From NCBI GenBank assembly GCA_021800315.1, contig JAJYZD010000008.1, positions 1 to 31,075 on the forward strand: DNA of 31,075 bases, in the 5' to 3' direction. Both the position numbers and the translations under genes were made by a program. The notes below the pieces were generated by a model that had not been told where the DNA came from, searched no databases, and was given only the letters and a program-made list of their open reading frames with translations. Positions 23,888 through 31,053 of the stretch are shown here, one piece after another. Positions within the stretch are counted from its first letter, which is position 1, and each line of letters opens with the position of its first letter. Source of the stretch: Bacillota bacterium. GTDB taxonomy: Bacteria > Bacillota > Desulfotomaculia > Desulfotomaculales > JAJYZD01.

Positions 23888-25372
23888 ATGGGTAAGCCTA
23901 CCGGTTTTATGGAATACCAGAGGGAACTTCCCGGAGACCGTTCTCCCGCCGCGAGGATCGGCGATTGGGATGAATTCCATCTTCCCATGCCGGCCGAGGC
24001 GCTGAGGACCCAGGCGGCGCGCTGCATGGATTGCGGTATACCCTTTTGCCACACCGGCATCATGGTGGGCGGGATGGCCTCCGGCTGCCCCATCCATAAC
24101 CTGATGCCCGAGTGCAACGAACTGGTTTACCGCGGCTTGTGGCGGGAAGCCCTGGCCAGGCTGCTGAAAACGAACAACTTTCCGGAGTTTACCGGCCGGG
24201 TCTGTCCGGCGCTGTGCGAGGGCGCCTGTACCGCCGGGCTGGCCACGGCGCCGGTCACGGTGAAGAACCTGGAGTGCGCCATCATCGACCGGGCTTACGG
24301 GGAGGGGTGGATCACGCCTGCGCCGCCGCTTGTCCGTACGGGTAAGAAGGTGGCCGTGATCGGCTCCGGTCCGTCCGGCCTGGCCTGTGCCGACCAGTTG
24401 AACAAAGCCGGGCACCTGGTTACGGTTTTTGAACGGGCCGACCGGACCGGCGGGCTTTTGATGTACGGGATCCCCAACATGAAGCTGGACAAGCGGGTCG
24501 TCGGGCGGCGGGTCGACCTGATGACGGCGGAAGGCGTGACCTTCGTGACCAATACGGAGGTGGGGAAGGATTACCCCGCCGAAAAGCTGTTGCGGGAGTT
24601 CGACGCGGCCGTCCTCTGCGGCGGGGCCACCAAACCGCGGGATCTGCCCGTCGAGGGACGGAGCCTGAAAGGGATAGTCTTCGCGGTGGATTTCCTGCGG
24701 GCCAATACCAGGAGCCTTCTGGATTCCCGCTTGGCGGACGGTAACTTTATTTCCGCCGCGGGCAGGGACGTCATCGTCATCGGCGGCGGCGACACCGGTA
24801 CGGACTGCGCCGGCACTGCCTTGCGCCACCGGTGCTCATCCGTCAACCAGTTGGAGATCATGCCCCAGGCTCCCTGGACGCGGGCCGACAACAATCCCTG
24901 GCCGCAATTCCCAAGGGTTTGCAAGGTTGACTACGGGCAGGAGGAAGCGGCCGCCCTCTACGGGTCCGACCCCAGGCATTACTGTGTCACCGCCACGAAG
25001 TTCGTGGGCGACGCCGACGGATGGGTAAAAGAAGTGCACACCGTGAACGTCGAGTGGGTCAGGGATGAAAAAGGCGCCTTGGTACCAAGGGAAGTTCCCG
25101 GAAGCGGGAAGGTCTGGCCGGCCCGGTTGGTGCTGCTGGCCATGGGCTTCCTCGGACCCGAGGATGCCCTCCTTACCCAACTCGGCGTCGAGCGGGACGG
25201 GCGGTCCAACGCCAAGGCCGAATACGGGCGGTTTGTCACCAACGTCAAGGGCGTTTTCAGCGCCGGGGACATGCGCCGCGGCCAAAGCCTGGTCGTATGG
25301 GCCATCAACGAAGGGCGGGGCGCGGCCCGGGAGTGCGACCGCTACCTGATGGGCCCGACCCGGCTGGCGTAA
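23888..25372 (+). CDS. gltD: Glutamate synthase, small subunit (NAD(P)H-dependent)
   Basis: The 494-residue protein feeds electrons from NAD(P)H to the large subunit. The N-terminal domain carries the cysteine sets for two 4Fe-4S clusters (CMDCGIPFCH, SGCPIHNLMPECNELV and RVCPALCEGACTAG). The FAD-binding Rossmann motif VAVIGSGPSGLACA (about 151-164) and the NAD(P)H-binding IVIGGGDTGTDCAGTA (about 296-311) follow in the usual order and length. ATG 23888 follows AGGGGGGAGA, 11 bases after gltB; the in-frame extension upstream is inside gltB and unlikely. No terminator separates it from the dihydrolipoyl dehydrogenase gene 57 bases on. Confidence 0.95.
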   Translation: MGKPTGFMEYQRELPGDRSPAARIGDWDEFHLPMPAEALRTQAARCMDCGIPFCHTGIMVGGMASGCPIHNLMPECNELVYRGLWREALARLLKTNNFPEFTGRVCPALCEGACTAGLATAPVTVKNLECAIIDRAYGEGWITPAPPLVRTGKKVAVIGSGPSGLACADQLNKAGHLVTVFERADRTGGLLMYGIPNMKLDKRVVGRRVDLMTAEGVTFVTNTEVGKDYPAEKLLREFDAAVLCGGATKPRDLPVEGRSLKGIVFAVDFLRANTRSLLDSRLADGNFISAAGRDVIVIGGGDTGTDCAGTALRHRCSSVNQLEIMPQAPWTRADNNPWPQFPRVCKVDYGQEEAAALYGSDPRHYCVTATKFVGDADGWVKEVHTVNVEWVRDEKGALVPREVPGSGKVWPARLVLLAMGFLGPEDALLTQLGVERDGRSNAKAEYGRFVTNVKGVFSAGDMRRGQSLVVWAINEGRGAARECDRYLMGPTRLA

Positions 25373-25429
25373 CGTTTGCGGGGATGAGGAATAGTATCTT
25401 GCGACGGTTGTAAAAAGGGGAGTGTTGCC

Positions 25430-26806
25430 ATGGCGAAGGAAATCGTCATCATCGGCGGTGGACCGGGCGGCTATGTGGCCGCCATCCGGGCGGCCCAACT
25501 GGGCGCCCGGGTGACCCTGGTCGAACGGGACCGGGTGGGTGGAACCTGCTTAAACCGCGGCTGCATACCCACCAAGACCCTGGTTTCCGCCGCTCACATC
25601 CTGGACCAGGCCCAAAAGGCCTCCGCATACGGTATCCACCTGGGTGAGGCCCGGGTGGATTTCGCCGCCCTCATGCGGAAAAAAGACCAGGTGACGGATA
25701 AACTGGTATCCGGTATCAACCATCTTATGAAAAAGAACAGGATCCAACTGGTCCAGGGGACGGGCCGCCTGGAGGCACCGGACCGCGTGGCGGTGGAAAA
25801 CGGGGACGGGACCACCCGGCTGAAATGTGACGGCGTGATCCTGGCCACAGGCACCGGACCGGCCCTGATTGCGGCTCTGGGCTACGACGGCGAAAGGGTT
25901 TTGACCTCCAACGAGGTTCTGACCCTGACGAAGCTTCCGGCCAGCCTGGTGATCATCGGCGGCGGCGTGATCGGCTGTGAGTTTGCCTGCGTCTTCGCCG
26001 CCCTGGGCGCGCAAGTGACCATCGTCGAGCTTTTGCCGGGCATCCTGCCGCCGGCCGACCGGGACGTGGCACGCCAGATGCAGGCTGCCTTACGTCGCCG
26101 CGGCATCACCGTCAAAACCGGGGTCAAGATCGACCGGGTGGAGAAGGACGCGAATGAGGTGCGGGCGGTCCTGGAAACCGGGGAGAGCGTTGCCGCCGAG
26201 AAGGTTCTCATCTCCATCGGCCGGGTGATGAACACGGCCGGACTGGGTCTTTCGGCCTGCGGCGTCGAACAGGGCCCCAGGGGCGAAATCCTGGTTGACG
26301 ACTTTCTCGCCACCAGCGCGCCGGGGGTTTGGGCCGTGGGCGACGTGACCGGCAGGATTCAGCTGGCCCATGTGGCCTCCCGGCAGGGACTGGTCGCCGC
26401 GGACAATATTATGGGCGGGACGCGGGCCATGGACTACTCGGTGGTGCCCAGTTGCATCTTCACGGTTCCGGAGGTGGCGGCGGTAGGCCTGACCACCCAG
26501 GAGGCCCAGGACCGGGGGATCCCCTTCCAGACCGGACGTTTTCCCTTTGCCGCCAGCGGCAAGGCCCAGACCATGGACGAGGGAGAGGGTTTCGTCAAGG
26601 TAATCGCTTCGCCGGAAGACCGCCTGCTGGGAGTGCACATCATGGGACCGGCCGCGACCGAACTCATAGCCGAGGCGGCCCTGGCCGTCAAAATGGGCCT
26701 GTCGATCCACGACCTGGCCGAAACCATCCACGCCCATCCCACCCTTTCCGAGACCCTCCCGGAGGCGGCCGAAGCGGTTCACGGGCGCAGCATCCACGCC
26801 GGATAG
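25430..26806 (+). CDS. lpdA: Dihydrolipoyl dehydrogenase (E3)
   Basis: The 458-residue flavoenzyme reoxidises dihydrolipoyl groups using NAD+ in 2-oxoacid dehydrogenase or glycine cleavage complexes. It shows the FAD motif VIIGGGPGGYVAAIRAA at the N-terminus, the redox disulfide C40-LNRG-C45, the NAD motif VIIGGGVIGCEFA (about 174-186), a second FAD contact GVWAVGDVTG, and the catalytic H436/E441 in HAHPTLSE. ATG 25430 follows AAAAGGGGAG. It is followed by lipoyl synthase, which makes the cofactor on its partner protein. No E1, E2 or glycine cleavage gene is in the window, so which complex it serves cannot be told. Confidence 0.93.
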   Translation: MAKEIVIIGGGPGGYVAAIRAAQLGARVTLVERDRVGGTCLNRGCIPTKTLVSAAHILDQAQKASAYGIHLGEARVDFAALMRKKDQVTDKLVSGINHLMKKNRIQLVQGTGRLEAPDRVAVENGDGTTRLKCDGVILATGTGPALIAALGYDGERVLTSNEVLTLTKLPASLVIIGGGVIGCEFACVFAALGAQVTIVELLPGILPPADRDVARQMQAALRRRGITVKTGVKIDRVEKDANEVRAVLETGESVAAEKVLISIGRVMNTAGLGLSACGVEQGPRGEILVDDFLATSAPGVWAVGDVTGRIQLAHVASRQGLVAADNIMGGTRAMDYSVVPSCIFTVPEVAAVGLTTQEAQDRGIPFQTGRFPFAASGKAQTMDEGEGFVKVIASPEDRLLGVHIMGPAATELIAEAALAVKMGLSIHDLAETIHAHPTLSETLPEAAEAVHGRSIHAG

Positions 26807-26880
26807 TTGGTGGTTGGGATGGAAGGAATTCGTTGCATTTCAACGGGTCCAACGACCAAAGACCCGCGACCAGCCACCAA
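26807..26880. repeat. Inverted repeat filling the lpdA-lipA gap
   Basis: TTGGTGGTTGG (26807-26817) pairs with CCAGCCACCAA (26870-26880) through 11 positions, one as a G-U pair. Inside are CGTTG/CAACG and GGGTC/GACCC pairs. The 74-bp unit nearly fills the intergenic space and begins right after the lpdA stop. It could be a palindromic repeat inserted between the genes or an RNA processing site. Confidence 0.35.
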
Positions 26881-26898
26881 AATAAGGGGGATTGAGCC

Positions 26899-27840
26899 AT
26901 GCCGGGCAGGCGCCTGCCGGACTGGATGCGCCGGCCGATCGAGTCGTCGGCCGCCTTGCGGCGAACCCGCGAGCTTTTGGGGAGCGTGCATACCGTTTGC
27001 CGGGAAGCCCGTTGTCCCAACCTGGCCGAATGCTACGGCCGGCACACGGCCACTTTCCTCATCCTGGGCCCGGTTTGCACGCGCTCCTGCGCGTTTTGCG
27101 CCGTGGGCAAAGGCCGGCCGCACCCGGTCGACCCGGAGGAGCCGGACAACGTGGCTCTGGCGGCAAGCCGGCTGGCCCTGTCCCACGTCGTAATCACATC
27201 GGTGACGCGCGACGACCTGCCCGACGGCGGGGCCGCCCACTTCGCCGCCGTGGTCGGAGCGGTAAAAAAAGAATGTCCGGGGTCGGTCGTCGAACTCCTG
27301 GTACCGGACTTCCAGGGCCAAGCGGCGGCTCTGGAGACCGTGCTGGCGGCCGGTCCGGACATCCTTAACCACAACCTGGAGACGGTACCGCGTCTCTACC
27401 CGGTCGTGCGGCCCGGGGCCGGCTACGCCCGTTCCCTGGAACTCCTGGCCCGGGCCGGCCGAACCGGGGTCAGGACCAAGTCCGGCATTATGCTGGGGTT
27501 GGGGGAGGAACGGGAGGAGGTGCTGGCGGTGCTGGCCGACCTGCGGCAGGCCGGGGTGGACTTCCTCACTCTGGGCCAGTACCTGGCGCCATCCGAGTTC
27601 CATTACCAGGTCCGGGCCTACGTTACCCCGCAGGAATTCGAATTCTACCGGAACCGGGCAGACCAGGCCGGTTTCACCGGGGTGGCGGCCGGCCCTTACG
27701 TGCGCAGTTCCTACCGGGCGGGAGAGTTGGCGGGACCAAAGATCCTTGACCGAAACAATCCAAAACCGCCGCTTCAGGACGACGGCGGGACTGAGGAAAG
27801 GAAACCCCCGGAAGACCGGACCGTCCCAGAACATTTTTGA
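26899..27840 (+). CDS. lipA: Lipoyl synthase
   Basis: The 313-residue radical SAM enzyme inserts two sulfur atoms into octanoyl groups on carrier proteins. It has the auxiliary-cluster motif C34-x4-C39-x5-C45 (CREARCPNLAEC) and the radical SAM motif C60-x3-C64-x2-C67 (CTRSCAFC), followed by TSVTRDDLPDGGA, ELLVPDFQG, NHNLETVPRLY and KSGIMLGLGE, all in family order. The closing R-S-S-Y-R motif (VRSSYRAGE) is present; a variable, charged tail of about 35 residues follows. ATG 26899 has AAGGGGGA upstream. Being next to lpdA suggests a shared role in lipoate-dependent complexes. No lipB/octanoyltransferase is in the window. Confidence 0.95.
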   Translation: MPGRRLPDWMRRPIESSAALRRTRELLGSVHTVCREARCPNLAECYGRHTATFLILGPVCTRSCAFCAVGKGRPHPVDPEEPDNVALAASRLALSHVVITSVTRDDLPDGGAAHFAAVVGAVKKECPGSVVELLVPDFQGQAAALETVLAAGPDILNHNLETVPRLYPVVRPGAGYARSLELLARAGRTGVRTKSGIMLGLGEEREEVLAVLADLRQAGVDFLTLGQYLAPSEFHYQVRAYVTPQEFEFYRNRADQAGFTGVAAGPYVRSSYRAGELAGPKILDRNNPKPPLQDDGGTEERKPPEDRTVPEHF

Positions 27841-27922
27841 AGGAATCAAGAAGGTGTTTCGGTCGTTTTGCGCGAATAATAAGAGGCAGCCTTTGGCGGG
27901 CGGGAGGAGGTTAACGAGCCGG

Positions 27923-28435
27923 ATGAGGCATACCCTGGCCGTCCTGGTCCTGAACCGTCCCGGTGTGCTGGCCCGTATATCGGGTCTGCTGTCCCGGCGG
28001 GTTTTCAATATTGAAAGCATCGCCGCCGGCTATACGGAAGAGCCTGACGTGACCCGGATAACCATTGTGGTTCAGGGTGACGACCAGGTTCTGGACCAGG
28101 TCATGAAGCAGTTGTCCAAACTGGTCGACGTCATCCGCATCGCGGAGTTGACGCGGTCGGAGTCGGTGGATCGGGAACTGGCCCTGATCAAGGTCAAGGC
28201 CGGTCCGGAGAGCCGCCCGCACCTCGTCGACATCGTGGAAATATTCCGGGCCAACATCATCGATATTAACCGTGAAACCATGGTTATCGAGTTGACGGGC
28301 GACGAGCAGAAGATCGACGCGCTGTGCGTTCTGCTGTGTGAACACGGTATTGTGGAGATGGTGCGTACCGGGAAAATTTCCCTGTCCCGCGGGCCGGGAG
28401 CGGTCAAGCTTACTTCCGGGGAGATGGGAGTATAA
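27923..28435 (+). CDS. ilvN: Acetolactate synthase regulatory (small) subunit
   Basis: The 170-residue protein starts MRHTLAVLVLNRPGVLARIS, an ACT domain that binds branched-chain amino acids and passes feedback inhibition to the catalytic subunit. The sequence then runs FNIESIAAGYTEEPDVTRIT and a C-terminal half with RELALIKVKA and GIVEMVRTGKISLSRG, as in IlvN/IlvH. The length is normal. ATG 27923 is used with GGAGGAGG 12 bases upstream, a rather long spacing; the in-frame extension back to 27746 overlaps lipA and is unlikely. The catalytic gene ilvB is not adjacent, which is unusual. No T-box or other amino-acid leader is recognisable in the 82 bases upstream. Confidence 0.9.
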   Translation: MRHTLAVLVLNRPGVLARISGLLSRRVFNIESIAAGYTEEPDVTRITIVVQGDDQVLDQVMKQLSKLVDVIRIAELTRSESVDRELALIKVKAGPESRPHLVDIVEIFRANIIDINRETMVIELTGDEQKIDALCVLLCEHGIVEMVRTGKISLSRGPGAVKLTSGEMGV

Positions 28436-28451
28436 ATTTTCCATCCCGGCA

Positions 28452-28457
28452 TATAAT
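28452..28457 (+). promoter_or_regulatory. -10 element of the mazEF operon
   Basis: A perfect TATAAT lies 17 bases after the ilvN stop codon and 34 bases before the mazE start. No good -35 box is seen. Confidence 0.4.
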
Positions 28458-28491
28458 ATCAGGTGGACCAGTAACGGAGGTGCAGTCTCCC

Positions 28492-28767
28492 TTGGCCAAA
28501 ATGCGGAAAGTGGTCATCGGGATGCCGGATATCCTGTTGGAGGAAGTCGACATCATTCTTGCCGCGGTGAATTCCAACCGCAGCAAGTTTTTTCGGGAAG
28601 CGGTAGCCCTTTACATGGCCGAATGGAGAAGGACCCTCCGGTTGGAAGAAATGCGGCGGGGTTATCAGGAGATGGCACCCATAAACCTTGCCCTGGCCCA
28701 CGAACAATCCACGTGGGAGGTTGAGGCCACCGAGGTGCGGGAACTTGCCCTGGCGGGGGTGGAGTAA
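28492..28767 (+). CDS. MazE-type antitoxin (EndoAI-like, ribbon-helix-helix)
   Basis: The 91-residue protein has an N-terminal ribbon-helix-helix DNA-binding region (VVIGMPDILLEEVDIILAAV then NRSKFFREAVALYMAEW, about 5-45) and a C-terminal tail with the toxin-binding pattern seen in EndoAI (MAPINLALAHEQ). It binds MazF and would repress its own operon. TTG 28492 is chosen because GGAGGTG lies nine bases upstream; ATG 28501 is 18 bases from that site and a GTG at 28480 overlaps it. The toxin gene starts five bases after the stop codon. The order antitoxin then toxin, the sizes and the spacing match B. subtilis ndoAI-ndoA. Confidence 0.85.
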   Translation: MAKMRKVVIGMPDILLEEVDIILAAVNSNRSKFFREAVALYMAEWRRTLRLEEMRRGYQEMAPINLALAHEQSTWEVEATEVRELALAGVE

Positions 28768-28771
28768 AGCC

Positions 28772-29122
28772 TTGGAAGTGCGGCGGGGCGACGTGTTTTA
28801 CGCCGAACTGAGTCCGGTGGTGGGATCCGAACAGGGCGGTACCCGGCCGGTACTGATCCTGCAAAACGACATCGGCAATCAGTACAGCCCCACCACCATC
28901 GTGGCCGCCATTACCTCCCAGATAGCCAAGGCCAAGCTGCCCACCCACGTGGAGCTGGCGGGAGGCCAACGGGGTCTGGGCCGCAAGTCGGTGATCCTGC
29001 TCGAGCAGATCAGGACCATCGACAAGAGCCGCTTGCTCGAGAAGGTGGCTGCCTTGGACGGGGAAATGATGCAGAGGGTCAACAGGGCTGTGGAGATCAG
29101 CCTCGGCTTGGTGGAATTATGA
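28772..29122 (+). CDS. mazF: MazF-type mRNA endoribonuclease toxin (EndoA-like)
   Basis: The 116-residue protein is the same length as B. subtilis EndoA, and the wording is very close: RRGDVFYAELSPVVGSEQGG, RPVLILQNDIGN, TIVAAITSQIAKAKLPTHVE and SVILLEQIRTIDK. EndoA-type MazF cleaves single-stranded mRNA at U-ACAU type sites; the catalytic Arg/Thr residues lie in the QGGTRPV and AAITS segments. The start is TTG 28772, with GGTGGAG upstream and only four bases after the antitoxin stop, so translation is coupled. A clean terminator follows. In Bacillus this toxin is housekeeping-encoded and linked to stress responses, so the pair need not be a mobile element. Confidence 0.93.
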   Translation: MEVRRGDVFYAELSPVVGSEQGGTRPVLILQNDIGNQYSPTTIVAAITSQIAKAKLPTHVELAGGQRGLGRKSVILLEQIRTIDKSRLLEKVAALDGEMMQRVNRAVEISLGLVEL

Positions 29123-29126
29123 CCGG

Positions 29127-29150
29127 CGCGCCCTTTCAGGGTGCGTTTTT
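29127..29150 (+). terminator. Intrinsic terminator of mazEF
   Basis: CGCGCCC / GGGTGCG (7 bp with one G-T pair, loop TTTCA) is followed by TTTTT (29146-29150), four bases after the mazF stop. Confidence 0.85.
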
Positions 29151-29271
29151 GACTTCGGCCGCGGTACCTCCGGGCGGAGTGCCCCGGGATCGGAAGGGTT
29201 TCCGGTCCGGCCGTTGTTCATAGAATGACAACTGGATAAGGATTGGCACGGGACGCGGGAGATGAGGTCTG

Positions 29272-29976
29272 ATGTTGCCGCTGATCGGTATCACCTGCGG
29301 ATTCAACGCTCCAGAAGACAGGGCTTTCTTAGCCCGCCAGTATATCCGGGCGGTTGAGGCGGCCGGCGGACTGCCGGTACTCATCGGCCCGGTGGACGCG
29401 GACCTGTTTTTTCCCCTGGCAAGCCGCCTGGGCGGCCTGCTTTTACCCGGCGGGGGCGACGTCGACCCCGTCCACTTCGGACAGGAGCCGCAAAGAGGTC
29501 TGGGGTCGGTCGCTGCTGTCCAGGATGCCCTGGAACTGGGCCTGACCCTGCGCATGAAGGAGATGGGGAAACCCGTCCTGGGCATCTGCCGCGGGGCCCA
29601 GGTCATAAACGTGGCACTGGGGGGCACTTTGTACCAGGACATAGGGGACCAGGTAGACGGGGCGCTGAAGCACTTCCAGGATGCGCCGCGGCCATACCCG
29701 ACCCACGGTATCGAGGTGGAGGAGGGTACCCGGCTGGCCGCCCTGCTTGGGCCGGGAGGGCGAAGGGTGAACAGCTTCCATCATCAGGCGGTGGCACGTC
29801 CGGCGCCCGGGCTTACGGTTTCGGCCTTCGCCGCGGACGGTGTCGTCGAAGGGATAGAAGACGAAGAGGGCCGTTTTCTGGGGGTCCAGTGCCACCCCGA
29901 ATGGCTCTGGGAGCAAGAGCCCTGTTTTCTGGCCCTTTTCCGCTGGTTGGTACAAAGAAGCGGGGAGATCCGGTAG
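29272..29976 (+). CDS. Class I glutamine amidotransferase-like hydrolase (PuuD/peptidase C26 family)
   Basis: The 234-residue protein has the gamma-glutamyl-GABA hydrolase architecture: PLIGITCGF at the start, LLLPGGGDVDPVHFG, the nucleophile elbow GICRGAQ (C106) followed by NVALGGTLYQDI, NSFHHQAV, and the catalytic His/Glu in QCHPEW (H208, E210). Members release glutamate from gamma-glutamyl amides such as gamma-glutamyl-GABA; stand-alone copies without other puu genes are common and their substrates uncertain. ATG 29272 is preceded by GAGATGAGG. It stands alone after the mazEF terminator; no clear promoter is seen in the 120-base gap. Predicted cytoplasmic. Confidence 0.87.
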   Translation: MLPLIGITCGFNAPEDRAFLARQYIRAVEAAGGLPVLIGPVDADLFFPLASRLGGLLLPGGGDVDPVHFGQEPQRGLGSVAAVQDALELGLTLRMKEMGKPVLGICRGAQVINVALGGTLYQDIGDQVDGALKHFQDAPRPYPTHGIEVEEGTRLAALLGPGGRRVNSFHHQAVARPAPGLTVSAFAADGVVEGIEDEEGRFLGVQCHPEWLWEQEPCFLALFRWLVQRSGEIR

Positions 29977-30013
29977 TTTACGGCCGTCTTTATGATGCTG
30001 GAAAGGGGTGTTG

Positions 30014-30214
30014 GTGCTGTTGAACGACAAGCAAAACGATTACAGGATCAATTTCAATTCCCTTGGTGCACCTGTCAGCGTGGAGATTACCTGTTGCGGC
30101 CGCCATATCGGGGAGATGCGGCTCAAGGACGGCGAAGAGCGCAAATGCACCCAGTGCCAGACGGTACATATCGTGGCAATGGGGCACAACCACTTCCATA
30201 TCAGGCGCCGCTAG
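30014..30214 (+). CDS. Small Cys-rich protein, possible zinc ribbon (unrecognised)
   Basis: The 66-residue protein contains a CC pair (C27, C28) and a CxxC pair (C45, C48) 16 residues later, in TCCGRHIGEM..ERKCTQCQTVH, followed by a His-rich stretch (GHNHFHIRRR). The spacing suggests a small zinc-binding beta-ribbon, perhaps for nucleic acid or protein binding; this is inference. The start is one of several closely spaced codons: GTG 30014 is 5 bases from AAAGGGG, with GTG 30008, TTG 30011 and TTG 30020 also in frame. It lies 37 bases after the amidotransferase gene on the same strand and may be cotranscribed. I do not recognise a family. Confidence 0.55.
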   Translation: MLLNDKQNDYRINFNSLGAPVSVEITCCGRHIGEMRLKDGEERKCTQCQTVHIVAMGHNHFHIRRR

Positions 30215-30253
30215 GCGTCCCTGGGCCGGCGGCAAGGATGAAGCGGAACCGCC

Positions 30254-30286
30254 GGCCGGTTCCCGGCCGGTTCCCGGCCGGGAAGG
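30254..30286. repeat. Short tandem repeat ending in a palindrome
   Basis: GGCCGGTTCCC occurs twice in tandem (30254-30264 and 30265-30275), followed by a third diverged unit GGCCGGGAAGG. The last junction creates the perfect palindrome TTCCCGGCCGGGAA (30271-30284). No gene is evident between 30215 and 30449. Confidence 0.5.
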
Positions 30287-30407
30287 GTGAAGGCAATCGT
30301 TCTGATTATGGTCGTAACGGTTTCCAGGTCCAAAGGCTTCGCCAGGACGCATGCGGTAAAGAACCGGTCAACTGGGTAACGCCGGCGTAGGAAAGGAAAA
30401 GTCAAAA

Positions 30408-30436
30408 AACCCGTCTTTCCCGGTGGGTTGTCTTTT
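30408..30436 (+). terminator. Weak terminator-like hairpin before the ThiD2 gene
   Basis: AACCC (30408-30412) pairs with GGGTT (30425-30429), followed by GTCTTTT. The stem is short and the loop long (12 bases), so this is a marginal call. It ends 13 bases before the next start codon and could act as a leader element. No TPP riboswitch consensus is visible. Confidence 0.3.
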
Positions 30437-30449
30437 GGGGTGAACACCT

Positions 30450-30968
30450 TTGCCAGAATCCTGCTACCGGATAATTGACGCCAACCTAAACCGCGCCCGG
30501 GAGGGTTTACGGGTGCTGGAGGAAGTGGTCCGGCTGGGCCTCGACGACCGCGGGCTCACGGCCCGCTGCCGAGAGATGCGGCACGCCCTGGCCCGCTACG
30601 CGGAAAACGTTCCCGGGGGCTACCGGGACCTGTTGGCGGGGCGCGAGGCGGAAAGGGACGTGGGATCCTCCCTCTGGCCGGAGGAAGCCGCCCGGGAAGG
30701 ACTGCCCCAACTCGTGACCGCCAACTGCAAACGGATCCAGGAAGCGCTACGTGTTCTGGAGGAATTCGCCAAGCTCCTGGCCTGGCCGGTGGCCGGCTTG
30801 AAAGCCTTGCGCTTCGCCGCGTACGAACTGGAGAAGTCCATCATCTTGTCTCCCGGAGTAGGAGACACGGGATCCGGTTCCCCCGGGCGGCGCAGGCTTC
30901 GCCGGCGGTGCCGGCCGATGCTGAAGGAGAGATGTCCCGGACGAGGTAGAAAAAGGCCCGGCGGGTAG
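30450..30968 (+). CDS. Stand-alone ThiD2-like domain protein
   Basis: The first 135 residues match the ThiD2 domain, an alternative hydroxymethylpyrimidine phosphate kinase usually fused to thiamine phosphate synthase. They include YRIIDANLNRAREGLRVLEE at the N-terminus, a middle REMRHALARYAENVPGG and a second internal repeat NCKRIQEALRVLEEFAKLL, then ALRFAAYELEKSII. The remaining 37 residues are Arg/Gly/Pro-rich low-complexity sequence that runs into the terminator at 30952, so the true C-terminus may have been altered by a frameshift or loss of a stop or of the ThiE part. The start is TTG 30450, with GGGGTG upstream. A role in thiamine biosynthesis is inferred from the family; no other thi gene is in the window. 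Confidence 0.7.
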   Translation: MPESCYRIIDANLNRAREGLRVLEEVVRLGLDDRGLTARCREMRHALARYAENVPGGYRDLLAGREAERDVGSSLWPEEAAREGLPQLVTANCKRIQEALRVLEEFAKLLAWPVAGLKALRFAAYELEKSIILSPGVGDTGSGSPGRRRLRRRCRPMLKERCPGRGRKRPGG

Positions 30969-30978
30969 CCGGGCCTTT
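30952..30978 (+). terminator. Intrinsic terminator after the ThiD2 gene
   Basis: AAAGGCCCGGC / GCCGGGCCTTT forms a perfect 11-bp stem with a GGGTA loop. The A and T ends of the stem give a short T run (30976-30978). The stop codon of the preceding frame (30966-30968) lies inside the hairpin. Confidence 0.75.
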
Positions 30979-30989
30979 AGGAAAATGGG

Positions 30990-31053
30990 GGAGCGCGAGG
31001 GGGGCTGTAATCCCTCCCAATTTATTGGGGGGATACACGGACCCCCTCGCTCC
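30990..31053. ncRNA. Large nested hairpin of unknown function
   Basis: The outer stem pairs GGAGCG-(CG)-AGGGGG (30990-31003, a two-base bulge) with CCCCCTCGCTCC (31042-31053). The inner stem pairs ATCCCTCCCAA with TTGGGGGGAT (31010-31020 with 31025-31034), one T bulged, around a short TTTA loop. The whole forms a rod of about 23 base pairs in 64 bases. It lies between a terminator and the window edge. It could be a small RNA, a leader of a gene beyond the edge, or a palindromic repeat; no known RNA family is recognised. Confidence 0.35.

Noticed and set aside
27841..27922. T-box or amino-acid attenuator before ilvN
   Set aside because: No GGTGG-type T-box sequence, no leader peptide with branched-chain codons, and no terminator.
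30211..30447. Minus-strand 78-codon open frame before the ThiD2 gene
   Set aside because: It crosses tandem repeats and a terminator-like hairpin, has no RBS and no known pattern.
30395..30449. TPP riboswitch upstream of the ThiD2 gene
   Set aside because: The CTGAGA and ACCTGATC-type core elements of the TPP riboswitch are not present.
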